64,000 bases of DNA. It comes from an uncultured Pirellula sp. Lineage in GTDB: Bacteria; Planctomycetota; Planctomycetia; Pirellulales; Pirellulaceae. The translations under genes and the position numbers were made by a program. The DNA lies in assembly GCA_903892355.1 (NCBI GenBank), contig CAITIE010000135.1, forward strand, positions 1 through 64,000. The letters are read 5' to 3'. Of this stretch, positions 1-8,631 are shown in pieces; position 1 is the stretch's first letter; the number at the start of each line of letters is the position of its first letter. The notes beneath the pieces are model-generated. The model did not search any database. It was not told the DNA's origin and was given only the letters and a program-made list of their open reading frames with translations.

Positions 1-45
1 AGGACCGCTCCATTCCATTCCGACTTTGGCAATAAGCGTTAAACC

Positions 46-66
46 TTCGCCGCACGATGCGGCGAA
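46..66. other. Perfect 9-bp hairpin
   Basis: A perfect inverted repeat, TTCGCCGCA, three-base loop CGA, TGCGGCGAA. It lies about 160 bases past the stop codon of the leftward gene that ends at 225. No T-run follows on either strand, so an intrinsic terminator is not well supported. Bases 1-224 otherwise show no gene that I can defend. Confidence 0.4.
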
Positions 67-224
67 ATTCCCAAGCTGGATGCTTTCACACTGCGTTAAC
101 CAAACCGAAGACGATTCCACTTACCGGTGAACCAAGACAATGGATCAACGCGCATGTAGCTACGAATCCATCACACCGACAGGGATTCGCTCCTTACCAC
201 CGCCATGCTCCAGGCACCCTGACC

Positions 225-1202
225 TCATCGGTCACAAAACCGCCCGTCCATCGCGGCAATGTGGGGCAACACCGGAAGCCCTTCGCGCTTCGCGAACTCC
301 AGTTCCACTTGCATTGTAAACGCCCCACGTACCATTCCATCCGGCAACGTCACCACCCAATCCTCGAGTGCGCTCAGCGGCAAGCCATCGGTCATATCAT
401 CGATAGGTTCGCCAGCGACCAGAGGCGTCTCAAGCGTTGCTCGGAACGAATCCTCTCCCAAGAATTGCAACTCACCCCACACGTGCTCTGTCATCCCTTC
501 GGTTGTCTTTACTTCATATTTCACCCAGGCTGCATGGTTGTTGGCGTCACGCAACTCATGAAGGATTGGCAATGTGCTGCGAGCTTTAGATACGGCATTC
601 TTCCACTCGACCGAATCTGGATCGATAAATGTGCCTCGGGAAGCGTTTGCCGTTTGCATCAAGAACAGATAGGCCTCCGGCTGTATCCGTTCGCGGGGAA
701 CATGTTCTAACAGCAGTTTTGAAAACTGGTGCAATCCCTCCAGTAAAACTGAAATGCGAGCCTTAGCCCCACTCGAAGATTCCAGCACATACCAACCCAT
801 CGTTTGCGAAATCGATACACGCTGAACGCTCTTCCATGCCATAAAGCCTTGCTTGCCAAACATGCCCCCGTAGTCGATCCCTTCCTCGGTGAGGCGATGG
901 CGAGAAAAAAGGTAATCCGCGATCAGTGGAAACCCGAGTAGACCAAAGCCCACAAAAAAAGAAGTCGTCCAGATATTCGTGGATGCGTTCTTACCAACGG
1001 TGTTGGAGATAATTGCAAGTCCGAAACCGAAAAGGACTGCAACAGTACCTAGGATTGGAACCCACCCTTGGTGACGCAGTGCCCGAGATTCGTCGTCCTT
1101 CCAACGTCGACTTAGTCGGCGATTGATGACTCTCATAACAAAATAGAACAGAACCGAAAAGAGTATCGGCTTGAGCAGTGCGATCCACCAAGGCTGGTTC
1201 AT
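225..1202 (-). CDS. Membrane protein with DUF2314-like C-terminal domain
   Basis: A 325-residue protein of unknown function. The N-terminus is strongly hydrophobic, with probable membrane segments near residues 8-28, 49-67 and 80-100. A middle part of about 60 residues with aromatic-rich beta strands resembles bacterial PH-like domains. The C-terminal 130 residues fit the DUF2314 pattern, with a VKYEV strand, EHVWGEL, a TPLVAG turn, EDW and a glycine-containing end. The frame is open 30 residues further upstream, but I chose the methionine at 1202 (MNQPWW) because the upstream part looks non-coding and the membrane segment starts right after it. It is divergent from the DapA-family gene, leaving about 260 bases for two promoters. 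The domain calls are by eye; the role is unknown. Confidence 0.7.
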   Translation of the reverse strand: MNQPWWIALLKPILFSVLFYFVMRVINRRLSRRWKDDESRALRHQGWVPILGTVAVLFGFGLAIISNTVGKNASTNIWTTSFFVGFGLLGFPLIADYLFSRHRLTEEGIDYGGMFGKQGFMAWKSVQRVSISQTMGWYVLESSSGAKARISVLLEGLHQFSKLLLEHVPRERIQPEAYLFLMQTANASRGTFIDPDSVEWKNAVSKARSTLPILHELRDANNHAAWVKYEVKTTEGMTEHVWGELQFLGEDSFRATLETPLVAGEPIDDMTDGLPLSALEDWVVTLPDGMVRGAFTMQVELEFAKREGLPVLPHIAAMDGRFCDR

Positions 1203-1459
1203 TGCGAGCGTTCTCACCAATGGGATTTTGGGACTCTGGAGTGTGTCAAAAACGGTAGTACTGTCGCGCCCTCGAGGCAAACGGATCCGCACCTTTGTGT
1301 GCAGTTACCAATTGCTCCACCCAGTCTAAAACGGCTGTATCGATTATCCGGCTGTCCGAATGGTCTTCGGCAAACCGTATTCCAAACTCGCCCCTCCGCG
1401 TATACTATGCGTCCGATCCTCGACACACTTCCTGAGTATTTTCTAAAACAACATCTGTT

Positions 1460-2422
1460 TTGATGGAGCCTTTTGTGAGCCGCTTAGCTGATATCTTCCA
1501 AGGGTGCATGCCCGCACTGATGACACCGTGCAATTCCGCTGGTTCGCCTGATTTTGACGCGTTGGTGCGCAAAGGCAGAGAACTGATCGGGCTGGGTATG
1601 CGAGCGGTCGTTTATTGTGGTTCCATGGGTGATTGGCCATTGCTCACCGACGCCCAACGCCAAGAAGGTGTTGCTCGCCTCACCAGCGCAGGCGTACCCG
1701 TCGTCGTAGGCACGGGCGCTCAAAATCCAAAGATCGCTGCGGCGCACGCGGAGCATGCTCAAAAGATTGGCGCTGCGGGACTGATGGTGATTCCACGTGT
1801 TCTTTCGCGTGGCACCTCCGTCTCCGCGCAGCGCAGCCACTTCGCTGGCATCCTGAGCGCCGCCCCCGACCTTCCTGCGGTGATCTACAACAGTCCCTAC
1901 TACGGCTTTCAAACCAAAGCCGACCTGTTTTTCGATCTCAACCGTCAATTCCCAAATCTAGTCGGCTTCAAAGAGTTTGGGGGCGCGGAATCCCTCAGCT
2001 ACGCGGCTGAACACATCACCAGTGGCAATCCAAACTTGGCTCTGATGGTTGGGGTGGATACACAGGTCTTCCACGGATTTGTTCGATGCGGAGCCGTCGG
2101 CGCAATCACCGGTGTCGGCAATGCACTCCCCAGGCAAGTGCTTCGGTTGATCGAACTGTGCAAACGAGCTGCAGCGGGTTGTGTGGAATCACGACGGTTG
2201 GCGATGGAACTCGACTCGGCCCTCGCCGTACTCTCCAAATACGACGAAGGTCCAGACCTTGTTCTCTACTACAAGTACCTGATGGTGCTCGAAGGAGACG
2301 CGGAGTACCAACACCACTTCAATGCCTCGGACTCACTCAGCCCAAGCCAAATGGCGTTTATCCAGAGCCAATGGACTCTGTTCAAAGCGTGGTGGAGCCA
2401 ATGGCCAGGCGCAGGTGTCTAG
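1460..2422 (+). CDS. DapA/NanA-family class I aldolase
   Basis: A 320-residue (beta/alpha)8 aldolase of the dihydrodipicolinate synthase family. The Schiff-base lysine is K171 in GFKEFGG and the catalytic tyrosine is Y143 in VIYNSPYYGF. The pyruvate-carboxylate-binding motif, GTTGE in DapA, reads GSMGDW here (residues 54-59), so the substrate is probably not aspartate semialdehyde; N-acetylneuraminate, keto-deoxy sugar acids or hydroxyproline-derived compounds are typical alternatives for such homologues. The family acts in the cytoplasm. TTG at 1460 and ATG at 1463 are adjacent; the ATG is the likelier start, and neither has a strong Shine-Dalgarno sequence. No pathway neighbours reveal the substrate. 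Confidence 0.85.
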   Translation: MMEPFVSRLADIFQGCMPALMTPCNSAGSPDFDALVRKGRELIGLGMRAVVYCGSMGDWPLLTDAQRQEGVARLTSAGVPVVVGTGAQNPKIAAAHAEHAQKIGAAGLMVIPRVLSRGTSVSAQRSHFAGILSAAPDLPAVIYNSPYYGFQTKADLFFDLNRQFPNLVGFKEFGGAESLSYAAEHITSGNPNLALMVGVDTQVFHGFVRCGAVGAITGVGNALPRQVLRLIELCKRAAAGCVESRRLAMELDSALAVLSKYDEGPDLVLYYKYLMVLEGDAEYQHHFNASDSLSPSQMAFIQSQWTLFKAWWSQWPGAGV

Positions 2423-2460
2423 CATAAACCCGATCGAGTAAATCGATTCTTGACGGTCTG

Positions 2461-4833
2461 CTATTCGCGATCGGACTCGTCCTTCGACACCCCCAAACTC
2501 GTGATCCATTCCCGGATCAGGGCGTTGCCAGCCTCAAAATTTCGATTGCGAGCGAGGTTTGGCATCCTCGCACCGACATCCTCGGATTCAATCCGATACA
2601 TCACGATCGACTCATCTGGCTTGCCGGGTACGATATCGTACTTTCGGCCACCCGAGCCCTTGCCAGCTGCGACCGGGGATTTCATCACACCCCACTTCGC
2701 AGTATCAACTTGAGAAATACTCAAATCGAGCCCCGATGTTCTCGCGGATCCCGCAGGATTGTGGCAATGCGCACAGTTCACCTCGAGCCATGCCCTGGCC
2801 CGCTCGTCGAGCGTCCCCGTCGACGGATCATCAAATCGGGCTAACACAGGGTGCCGCGATGACTCGGGAGCATTGACGAGAATTGCCTTATCGATCCAAG
2901 CAGCGACCTGACTTTGCGCATCCTCGTCATTGCATTTGCGGTTCAAGTTTCGAGCCGTAGGGCCCAACGGCTCGTACTTGTTATTCTGACTATGGCATGT
3001 CATGCATTGGTTGGCGTTCGGAACTTCGTATCGATTGGTTTGAACAACGCCTGCGGCATCGACCCAATGGGCCTCGATCCGTTCGCCACCGAGTCGCAAC
3101 TCGGCGTCCGACTGATCCTCGTTCCATACATACGAATAACCGTACCAGCCTGATGCCTCCCGAAATTCGATGCGCGTTTCTAGGTAACGCTCTCCGGGTG
3201 TGCTGTCCTCCGTAGGGTCGGGATAGGCAAATGTTTTCGCGATGACCGTACCTACCGGAAATTCCAAGGAACCATGGTCTGTCCATTGAATGGTTGATCC
3301 CTCTGGCAATCGGAACCAGCGGTGCTTTACCGTGTCGTCTGAATAGAGAGGGGTATTCAAGTCGTACAAAATCGTATTCCTCGCTCTGACCCAGTGGGCC
3401 TCCTTCTTCTCAAATAACTCCCACTGCGAAAGGAGCTCCGGCGCCCGTCGGTACACCGAGACCGCATCGAGCCCTTCTGCGGTCGCAATCGAATGTGGTT
3501 TCAGTTGCACCGGTTCGATCGGTGACGATACTCCATTCAGCCCATCCGCACTGCGTTCGACCTTGTACTTGCCAGTCAGCATATTGGCCGGGGAGAATTG
3601 ATCGATATGCACATTCGCGAAAGTAGTCGCTGCCGCTTCGCGAATGCTTCCCCGCAACTCGCGCGGAAGTTCGCCATCCACAAGCTTTTTCTTGTCGACG
3701 ATGCCGTCGAAGAAAATGTCTGGAAAAGGGAGCCCGACGACAGGCGCCAGCATTTTCCCAATCTTCCCTGATGGTTTTTTGCCACCACCGGAAATGCGAT
3801 TGTCATGAACATTGAACGCTTCCGGATAAGGATCATACTTCTTATCGTTCAGTTTTCTTTCGGTGATTAGGTAGCTCACAATCACAATGTTGCTCGTTTG
3901 GTGATCGGCGATATCGTTATCAAAGATTTCGACATGATCGGTCGACATCAACATCATCCCGGTCCCCGGTGGAACTTCGCCGACAATCGCACCCGGTTGT
4001 GCGAAGTTTTTATGATTATTCCTCTCCACGCGATTCTTGAAGATGCGGACGTAGCCTCCATTGGTAAGCGTCAAACCAGGCAGATCGAACACGAGGATTC
4101 CTCCCGTGTTGTCGGTTGCGATATTGTCATAGACATCCGCCCGCAAACTGTTTTCGATTTCGATTCCGGCAACGTTTCTCTCAGCGCGGCATCCGCGAAC
4201 GATGACGTCTTGAGATTGCCCAACATAGATACCGGCATCCGAGGCCCCGATCGCGATGCAATCCTCGATCAATACATTGGTGCACTCGACGGGATAGAGT
4301 CCGTATGCGCCATTGGTAGATTGTGGTCCGGCAGTCCACTCGGTACGGACTCGGCGCAAGGTCACGTCGCGCGCTCCGAGGATCTTGATCGCATTCCCTG
4401 AGCTGTCTTCGACGGCGAGGTCTTCGATGGTGAACCCATTCCCGGTCCCCAAAATACCGCTCGCTCCTGCCGATTGATTCTTGAACGAGAGAACGGTTTT
4501 TTCTCGGCCGGCACCTCGAAGGGTCAAATTCGAGCATGTGACATTCAGTTCGGTATCAAAGTGGTAAACCCCCTCGTCAAGCTGAATCACATCCCCTGGC
4601 GCCGCCAGGATTAGAGCCGATTGCAAGCGGTGCTGCGCGTCATCGCCGACACCAACCTTTGCAATCGTTGGAGCGATCACCAAACCATCCGACTGGCGTG
4701 GATTGGCGTCTTGAGTAAACCCGAATCGCACCATCGCCACTACAAAAACAATGACGGTTGGCACGAAGTCGAACCTAAGGCGACTGTTCACTGGAGTTCT
4801 CACACTAGGAAAAGGTACCGGGCGACGGGGCAA
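2461..4833 (-). CDS. Beta-helix repeat protein fused to diheme cytochrome c (TIGR03805/TIGR03806 type)
   Basis: A 790-residue exported protein. A membrane-spanning signal lies at about residues 24-41. Residues 60-400 are a right-handed parallel beta-helix, with many repeats of the type N.L.RG/VTLRRV/VLIEDC/VIVRGCRA. Residues 410-790 form a cytochrome module with two heme c sites, CMTCH at 610-614 and CAHCH at 687-691, plus the late motif ARMPNLARN that may give an axial methionine. These two modules are known as adjacent genes in proteobacteria (the SO_2930-type cytochrome and its beta-helix partner) and were described as occasionally fused; their function is unknown. Here they are one polypeptide. 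Periplasmic or outer-surface electron transfer coupled to polymer binding is an inference. Confidence 0.85.
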   Translation of the reverse strand: MPRRPVPFPSVRTPVNSRLRFDFVPTVIVFVVAMVRFGFTQDANPRQSDGLVIAPTIAKVGVGDDAQHRLQSALILAAPGDVIQLDEGVYHFDTELNVTCSNLTLRGAGREKTVLSFKNQSAGASGILGTGNGFTIEDLAVEDSSGNAIKILGARDVTLRRVRTEWTAGPQSTNGAYGLYPVECTNVLIEDCIAIGASDAGIYVGQSQDVIVRGCRAERNVAGIEIENSLRADVYDNIATDNTGGILVFDLPGLTLTNGGYVRIFKNRVERNNHKNFAQPGAIVGEVPPGTGMMLMSTDHVEIFDNDIADHQTSNIVIVSYLITERKLNDKKYDPYPEAFNVHDNRISGGGKKPSGKIGKMLAPVVGLPFPDIFFDGIVDKKKLVDGELPRELRGSIREAAATTFANVHIDQFSPANMLTGKYKVERSADGLNGVSSPIEPVQLKPHSIATAEGLDAVSVYRRAPELLSQWELFEKKEAHWVRARNTILYDLNTPLYSDDTVKHRWFRLPEGSTIQWTDHGSLEFPVGTVIAKTFAYPDPTEDSTPGERYLETRIEFREASGWYGYSYVWNEDQSDAELRLGGERIEAHWVDAAGVVQTNRYEVPNANQCMTCHSQNNKYEPLGPTARNLNRKCNDEDAQSQVAAWIDKAILVNAPESSRHPVLARFDDPSTGTLDERARAWLEVNCAHCHNPAGSARTSGLDLSISQVDTAKWGVMKSPVAAGKGSGGRKYDIVPGKPDESIVMYRIESEDVGARMPNLARNRNFEAGNALIREWITSLGVSKDESDRE

Positions 4834-4900
4834 GTCAATCCAAAAATGTGACTTGAAGCGATAAGCAACAAGAGGAGTCTTGGGGGGCGCTGACTTTTGA

Positions 4901-4954
4901 CGGTGCCAACTAATGACACGGTGCCAACTAATGACACGGTGTCAACTAATGACA
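4901..4954. repeat. Three tandem 18-bp units
   Basis: Three copies of CGGTGCCAACTAATGACA; the third has a single C to T change. The junction of copies two and three creates the palindrome TGACAC-G-GTGTCA at 4932-4944. From memory, very similar words (GTGTCATTAGTTGGCACC) recur in planctomycete genomes, which suggests a dispersed family and not a local accident. Confidence 0.9.
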
Positions 4955-5104
4955 CTGAGCAGCGTCCCGTTCGCCCTCTATGTCCCTTCACCCCATTATG
5001 AACGATACTTTCCCTCGTGTCTCCTCCTACTCGCGATCGTCGTTTCCAAGTAGGATTTCTAAACGAAATCAGGTCGTAGGCGTGCGGCGATCCCGCTGGC
5101 CCAC

Positions 5105-5168
5105 ACACCTCAAACCGGCCACACCTCAAACCGGCCAAACCACCACTCGGCCACACCACCACTCGGCC
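5105..5168. repeat. Four tandem 16-bp units in AABB order
   Basis: Two copies of ACACCTCAAACCGGCC are followed by two copies of an A-[AC]-ACCACCACTCGGCC unit. All four end in GGCC and keep an exact 16-bp period. The array sits 60 bases upstream of the gltX start, inside its probable leader or promoter. A second 16-bp array with the same GGCC anchor is at 50427-50522. Confidence 0.9.
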
Positions 5169-5228
5169 GCACCTCAACAAAAAGAAGAATCCGTTTTTTT
5201 GGCTCGCTCAGAAATACGAACAAGAAAC

Positions 5229-6794
5229 ATGACCATTCGAACACGATTTGCCCCGAGTCCCACCGGTTACCTTCACATCGGAGGGGTGCGGACCGCCCTC
5301 TTCAACTATCTGCTGGCCAAGCAAGCGGGTGGTCAATTCTTGCTGCGGATCGATGACACCGACCAAGGTCGCAATGTCGATGCGGCATTGAAACCGATCC
5401 TGGATGGGTTTCGTTGGTTGGGGCTGAACTGGGACGAAGGCCCAGACGTGGGCGGTCCGTACGCCCCCTATTTTCAATCTCAACGTTCGGAACGCTACCA
5501 ACAAGCGGTATTGCAGTTACTCGCGTCGGGCCATGCGTATCGCGATTACGCAAAACCCGAAGAGCTCGCCGCCGCGAAAACAGAAGCCGAGAAAGCGGGT
5601 AAGGCATTTATCTACGATCGAACGTTCATGGCCGCTACCCCCGAGGATGACGCTCGTTTCCAAAGCGAAGGGCGGTCCGCAGTTGTCAGAATGAAGATGC
5701 CTCGAACGGGCGATTGCCAGTTCCACGATATGATTCGCGGCGATTGCTCCTTTGAATGGGCTGACGAACAGGATCATGTCATTCAACGCGCGGACGGTAC
5801 ATGTTTGTACCATTTGGCCAGCGTCGTCGACGACTACGATTTTAAGATCACCCACGTCGTACGAGCCGTCGAACATTTGCCAAACACACCACGCCAAATC
5901 TTTATTGCGCAGAGCTTGGGGTATTCACTCCCAATCTATGCACACCTTCCCTACGTTGCCGAACCGGGCGGGACAGCCAAACTCAGCAAGCGGAAATTGG
6001 ACAAGTACCTCAAGCAGAAAGACTTTGCGACCTTGTTCCAACTCGGGGATGGAATCGCAAAGCGGGCCCACCTCGAGACCACTCCGGAGACCTTCAATCC
6101 GGTCGTCGTCGATTTCTATCGCGAAACAGGGTTCTTGCCCGACGCCATCCTGAATTACTTGCTGCTGCTGGGCTGGTCGCTCGACGACAGCACCGAGCAT
6201 TTCTCGATCGATGATGCGATACGTCATTTTTCGCTCGAGAGAGTCAACAAAGCACCCGCCTCGTTTGATCCACAAAAACTGCTGGCATTCCAAGGGCGTT
6301 GGATGAACCAGTTGGACCTCAAGAAAAAAGTAGCGATGGTATTGCCGTATCTTCAGAGAGCTGGGCTCGTCGAGGATCCAGTACCATGCACCATGGCTGA
6401 TCATTTGCAAAAGGTCGTTGCGGCGGCGGGCGACCGGATCAAGGTGGCTGGTGATATTTTGCAGTTCGACGAGTACTTTGTTAGTGATTCGGAACTAGCA
6501 ATTGATTCCGGTCTGTTCGAAAAGCGGGTCGTTGGCGAAAACCGCGGAATCGAAGTGCTCAAGGCATTGCGAGAAATCGTCGCGACCGAGGATCCCTTCG
6601 ATCCATCGGCACTCGAGCCGAAGATCAAAGCCTTGGCCGAATCGATGGGTGTTAAGCTCGGAGTCTGCATCAACGCGTTGCGTATTGCGCTCACGGGCAA
6701 AGGAACAGGCTTGGGGATCTTTGATGCCTTTTCGATCCTAGGGCGGGAACGTTCACTCTCTCGGATCGATCGTTGTTTGGCGATGTGCGGGTAA
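5229..6794 (+). CDS. gltX: Glutamyl-tRNA synthetase
   Basis: A 521-residue class I aminoacyl-tRNA synthetase that charges tRNA-Glu (and possibly tRNA-Gln where an amidotransferase finishes the job). The HIGH motif is HIGG at 16-19 in [14 protein letters not shown], and the KMSKS loop is KLSKR at 251-255. The Rossmann catalytic half and the alpha-helical anticodon-binding half are both present; the length is slightly above the usual 470-500. The open frame extends 83 codons upstream through the 16-bp repeats, but that part has no family similarity, so the ATG at 5229 directly before [12 protein letters not shown] is the start. It converges with the pseudokinase gene, leaving only 11 bases between stop codons. 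Confidence 0.96.
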   Translation: MTIRTRFAPSPTGYLHIGGVRTALFNYLLAKQAGGQFLLRIDDTDQGRNVDAALKPILDGFRWLGLNWDEGPDVGGPYAPYFQSQRSERYQQAVLQLLASGHAYRDYAKPEELAAAKTEAEKAGKAFIYDRTFMAATPEDDARFQSEGRSAVVRMKMPRTGDCQFHDMIRGDCSFEWADEQDHVIQRADGTCLYHLASVVDDYDFKITHVVRAVEHLPNTPRQIFIAQSLGYSLPIYAHLPYVAEPGGTAKLSKRKLDKYLKQKDFATLFQLGDGIAKRAHLETTPETFNPVVVDFYRETGFLPDAILNYLLLLGWSLDDSTEHFSIDDAIRHFSLERVNKAPASFDPQKLLAFQGRWMNQLDLKKKVAMVLPYLQRAGLVEDPVPCTMADHLQKVVAAAGDRIKVAGDILQFDEYFVSDSELAIDSGLFEKRVVGENRGIEVLKALREIVATEDPFDPSALEPKIKALAESMGVKLGVCINALRIALTGKGTGLGIFDAFSILGRERSLSRIDRCLAMCG

Positions 6795-6805
6795 ATAAGT
6801 TGTGA

Positions 6806-8584
6806 TTAGCGGTTTCCTCCAGTGCTCGATTGGGAGGAGCCCGCCTCTCCAGGTGGGTTGTCATTCGCAGGACCAATATCGCCAGTTGCTGGCCCGTCCT
6901 CCGATGGCCCTTCCTCCGATAGCCCGTCCTCCGACGGCGACCTCGAAGACTTTTCCTCGCCCGGACTCAACGTCTTGTCTCCCGAGAGTCTCCGCTGCGC
7001 CTTCTCTACAAAACCGATCATCTCTTGATTCCCGTTATAGAGACTGACGATCCCCTCCCAAATCTGGCGAGAGCCCAACAGATCGCTCGCTTCGTAGAGG
7101 CGGTCCGCTTCGAGTAGTTTCTCTTGAAGGAACCGCCTCAGTTCCTCGATGCTCGGCGGGTTGGACTCAAGAACGGCGATTTGCCGTTTCGCTAGATTGA
7201 CAAAGGGACGATCCTTTTCTTCGTCTTTGAGCAGCTTCACGATCCCTTTGTATTTATCGAGAGCCGTGACCCGATCACCGAAGCGTTCAAAACGGACCGC
7301 TTCACTGTACTTGCGTTCCCCTTCAGAGCTCGGCTCGCGACCCACGCGAAGGTTTCGTCGCATGCGTTCTTCGGCGTTGCGCATCTCGACCATATCGAGT
7401 TGCTCTTGAGCCCAGTCCGCATAAGTCCCCTCTGGGTACTTTTCCAGCATCGGAAGGAGGTACTTGTCTCGAGCATCGTTCCAACGCACTGCATCTTCGG
7501 TCGCAAGCAGCGATTCAGCACGCTTCTTCATTTGCGATTCATTGAGTGGCCAAACCAGGAATGCGATTAAAGCGATGAGCAGCGCGAGAGCCGAAAGAAG
7601 TACGATGGGCTTTTCCCAAAAAGCTTGATAGGAGCCATCATCCTCTTCCGACGAGAATCTCCGACGTTGCTTTTTCTTTTTGATCCCAAGTACCCGCTCC
7701 GCTTCGGCCCGATCGGTTTTCAATTGCAGTGGGCTAAATCCTGATACCGCGTGCTCAACCACCCCGATCCCCTCGGAAGCCCTGCGTTGGGCTTCGCGGA
7801 GAGCGAGGGCCGCAGCGGCCGCAGAATAAGGCCGTTTCAAAGGATCGCGATGGAGCATTTGCTCGACGATCGTACTCAACCAAACCGGACAATCAAAAAC
7901 GAGCGACGCGACGCTCGGTAAGGGTGTGTTGAGCACCGCATGCCTCACATTCGATGCATTTTCCCCAGTGAACGGAGGCGCACCGGTGAGGGCGTGATAC
8001 ATCGTAGCCCCCAGGGAATAGATATCCCAGGAAGCGTTGACTTTAGGCTGATCCGAAAAAGACTCGGGCGGGGCGTACGCTAATTGTGTCGGAGGGATCG
8101 GGACATAGGGAGGCAACTCCATCCTCAAGTCGCTCAATTTCGCGGTGCTGATGTCGTCCGAGAGAAGGATTTTATCGGGTCGGATTCGGCCGTGGTAAAG
8201 ACCGGATTCGTGAGCCAACTGAAGCGCGTTGCAGATTTGCAATCCGATTTCGAGGACGCTTTCCCAAGGTAACCGCTCCCGCCGCGCGAGCGCATTATCG
8301 AGCGAATCTCCATCAAAAAGTTCGAAGACAAGGTATGCGTCCTTTGCATCGAATCCACCCCCGAAACATCGAATAATGTTCGGGTGTCGAATGGATTTCA
8401 ATCGTTCGACGTGGTCCGAGAACTCGCGTTTCACCTCCGGGGTTAATCCCATGGTGATCGGAAATACCCGTACGACTACTTGGACGCGCTGCTGCACGTG
8501 CAGCGCTCGAAAGACACGGGATTGCGGTCCCCCCATGGGCGCTTCGAGAGCCAGTGGACCGATTCGAGAACGTGTCACTGGCAA
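6806..8584 (-). CDS. Membrane-anchored Ser/Thr pseudokinase
   Basis: A 592-residue protein with an N-terminal Hanks-type kinase fold (about residues 8-275), one membrane segment near 325-347, and a C-terminal alpha-helical region ending in acidic repeats. The fold is recognisable from IRHPNIIRCFGG, DAYLVFELFDGDSL, YAPPESF (APE-like), DIYSLGATMYHALTGAPPF and RDPLKRPYSA. Catalytic signatures are broken: the VAIK lysine is R39, the HRD triad is H131-G132-R133, so the catalytic aspartate is absent, and DFG is D152-L153-R154. Phosphotransfer is therefore unlikely; a ligand-binding or scaffold role is inferred. The tail carries 5-residue repeats of the SEDGP/SEEGP type (DNA period 15). It is 47 bases upstream of no other leftward gene start except its own, and follows the nucleoside-hydrolase-like gene. 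Confidence 0.9.
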   Translation of the reverse strand: MPVTRSRIGPLALEAPMGGPQSRVFRALHVQQRVQVVVRVFPITMGLTPEVKREFSDHVERLKSIRHPNIIRCFGGGFDAKDAYLVFELFDGDSLDNALARRERLPWESVLEIGLQICNALQLAHESGLYHGRIRPDKILLSDDISTAKLSDLRMELPPYVPIPPTQLAYAPPESFSDQPKVNASWDIYSLGATMYHALTGAPPFTGENASNVRHAVLNTPLPSVASLVFDCPVWLSTIVEQMLHRDPLKRPYSAAAAALALREAQRRASEGIGVVEHAVSGFSPLQLKTDRAEAERVLGIKKKKQRRRFSSEEDDGSYQAFWEKPIVLLSALALLIALIAFLVWPLNESQMKKRAESLLATEDAVRWNDARDKYLLPMLEKYPEGTYADWAQEQLDMVEMRNAEERMRRNLRVGREPSSEGERKYSEAVRFERFGDRVTALDKYKGIVKLLKDEEKDRPFVNLAKRQIAVLESNPPSIEELRRFLQEKLLEADRLYEASDLLGSRQIWEGIVSLYNGNQEMIGFVEKAQRRLSGDKTLSPGEEKSSRSPSEDGLSEEGPSEDGPATGDIGPANDNPPGEAGSSQSSTGGNR

Positions 8585-8631
8585 CTCCCTGGTTCGATCA
8601 ATTTAGCGATTGAAAGGTCGGTTCATCTGCA

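Larger units (their letters stand above)
4834..5228. other. Repeat-rich divergent intergenic region
   Basis: This spacer lies between the leftward beta-helix/cytochrome gene and gltX and must hold promoters for both. It contains two tandem arrays, listed separately. The open frames crossing it owe their apparent sequence to the repeats, so I call no gene. Confidence 0.6.

Noticed and set aside
57..710. 217-codon rightward frame at the window start
   Set aside because: It is antisense to the membrane DUF2314-like gene and has an arbitrary composition rich in His/Arg/Gln.
4800..5180. 126-codon leftward frame with repeated residues
   Set aside because: Its repeats simply translate the 18-bp and 16-bp DNA arrays; no start signal or homology.
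6895..6950. Period-15 repeat suspected to be a further intergenic array
   Set aside because: It lies in frame inside the pseudokinase tail and encodes 5-residue acidic repeats, so it is a coding repeat.
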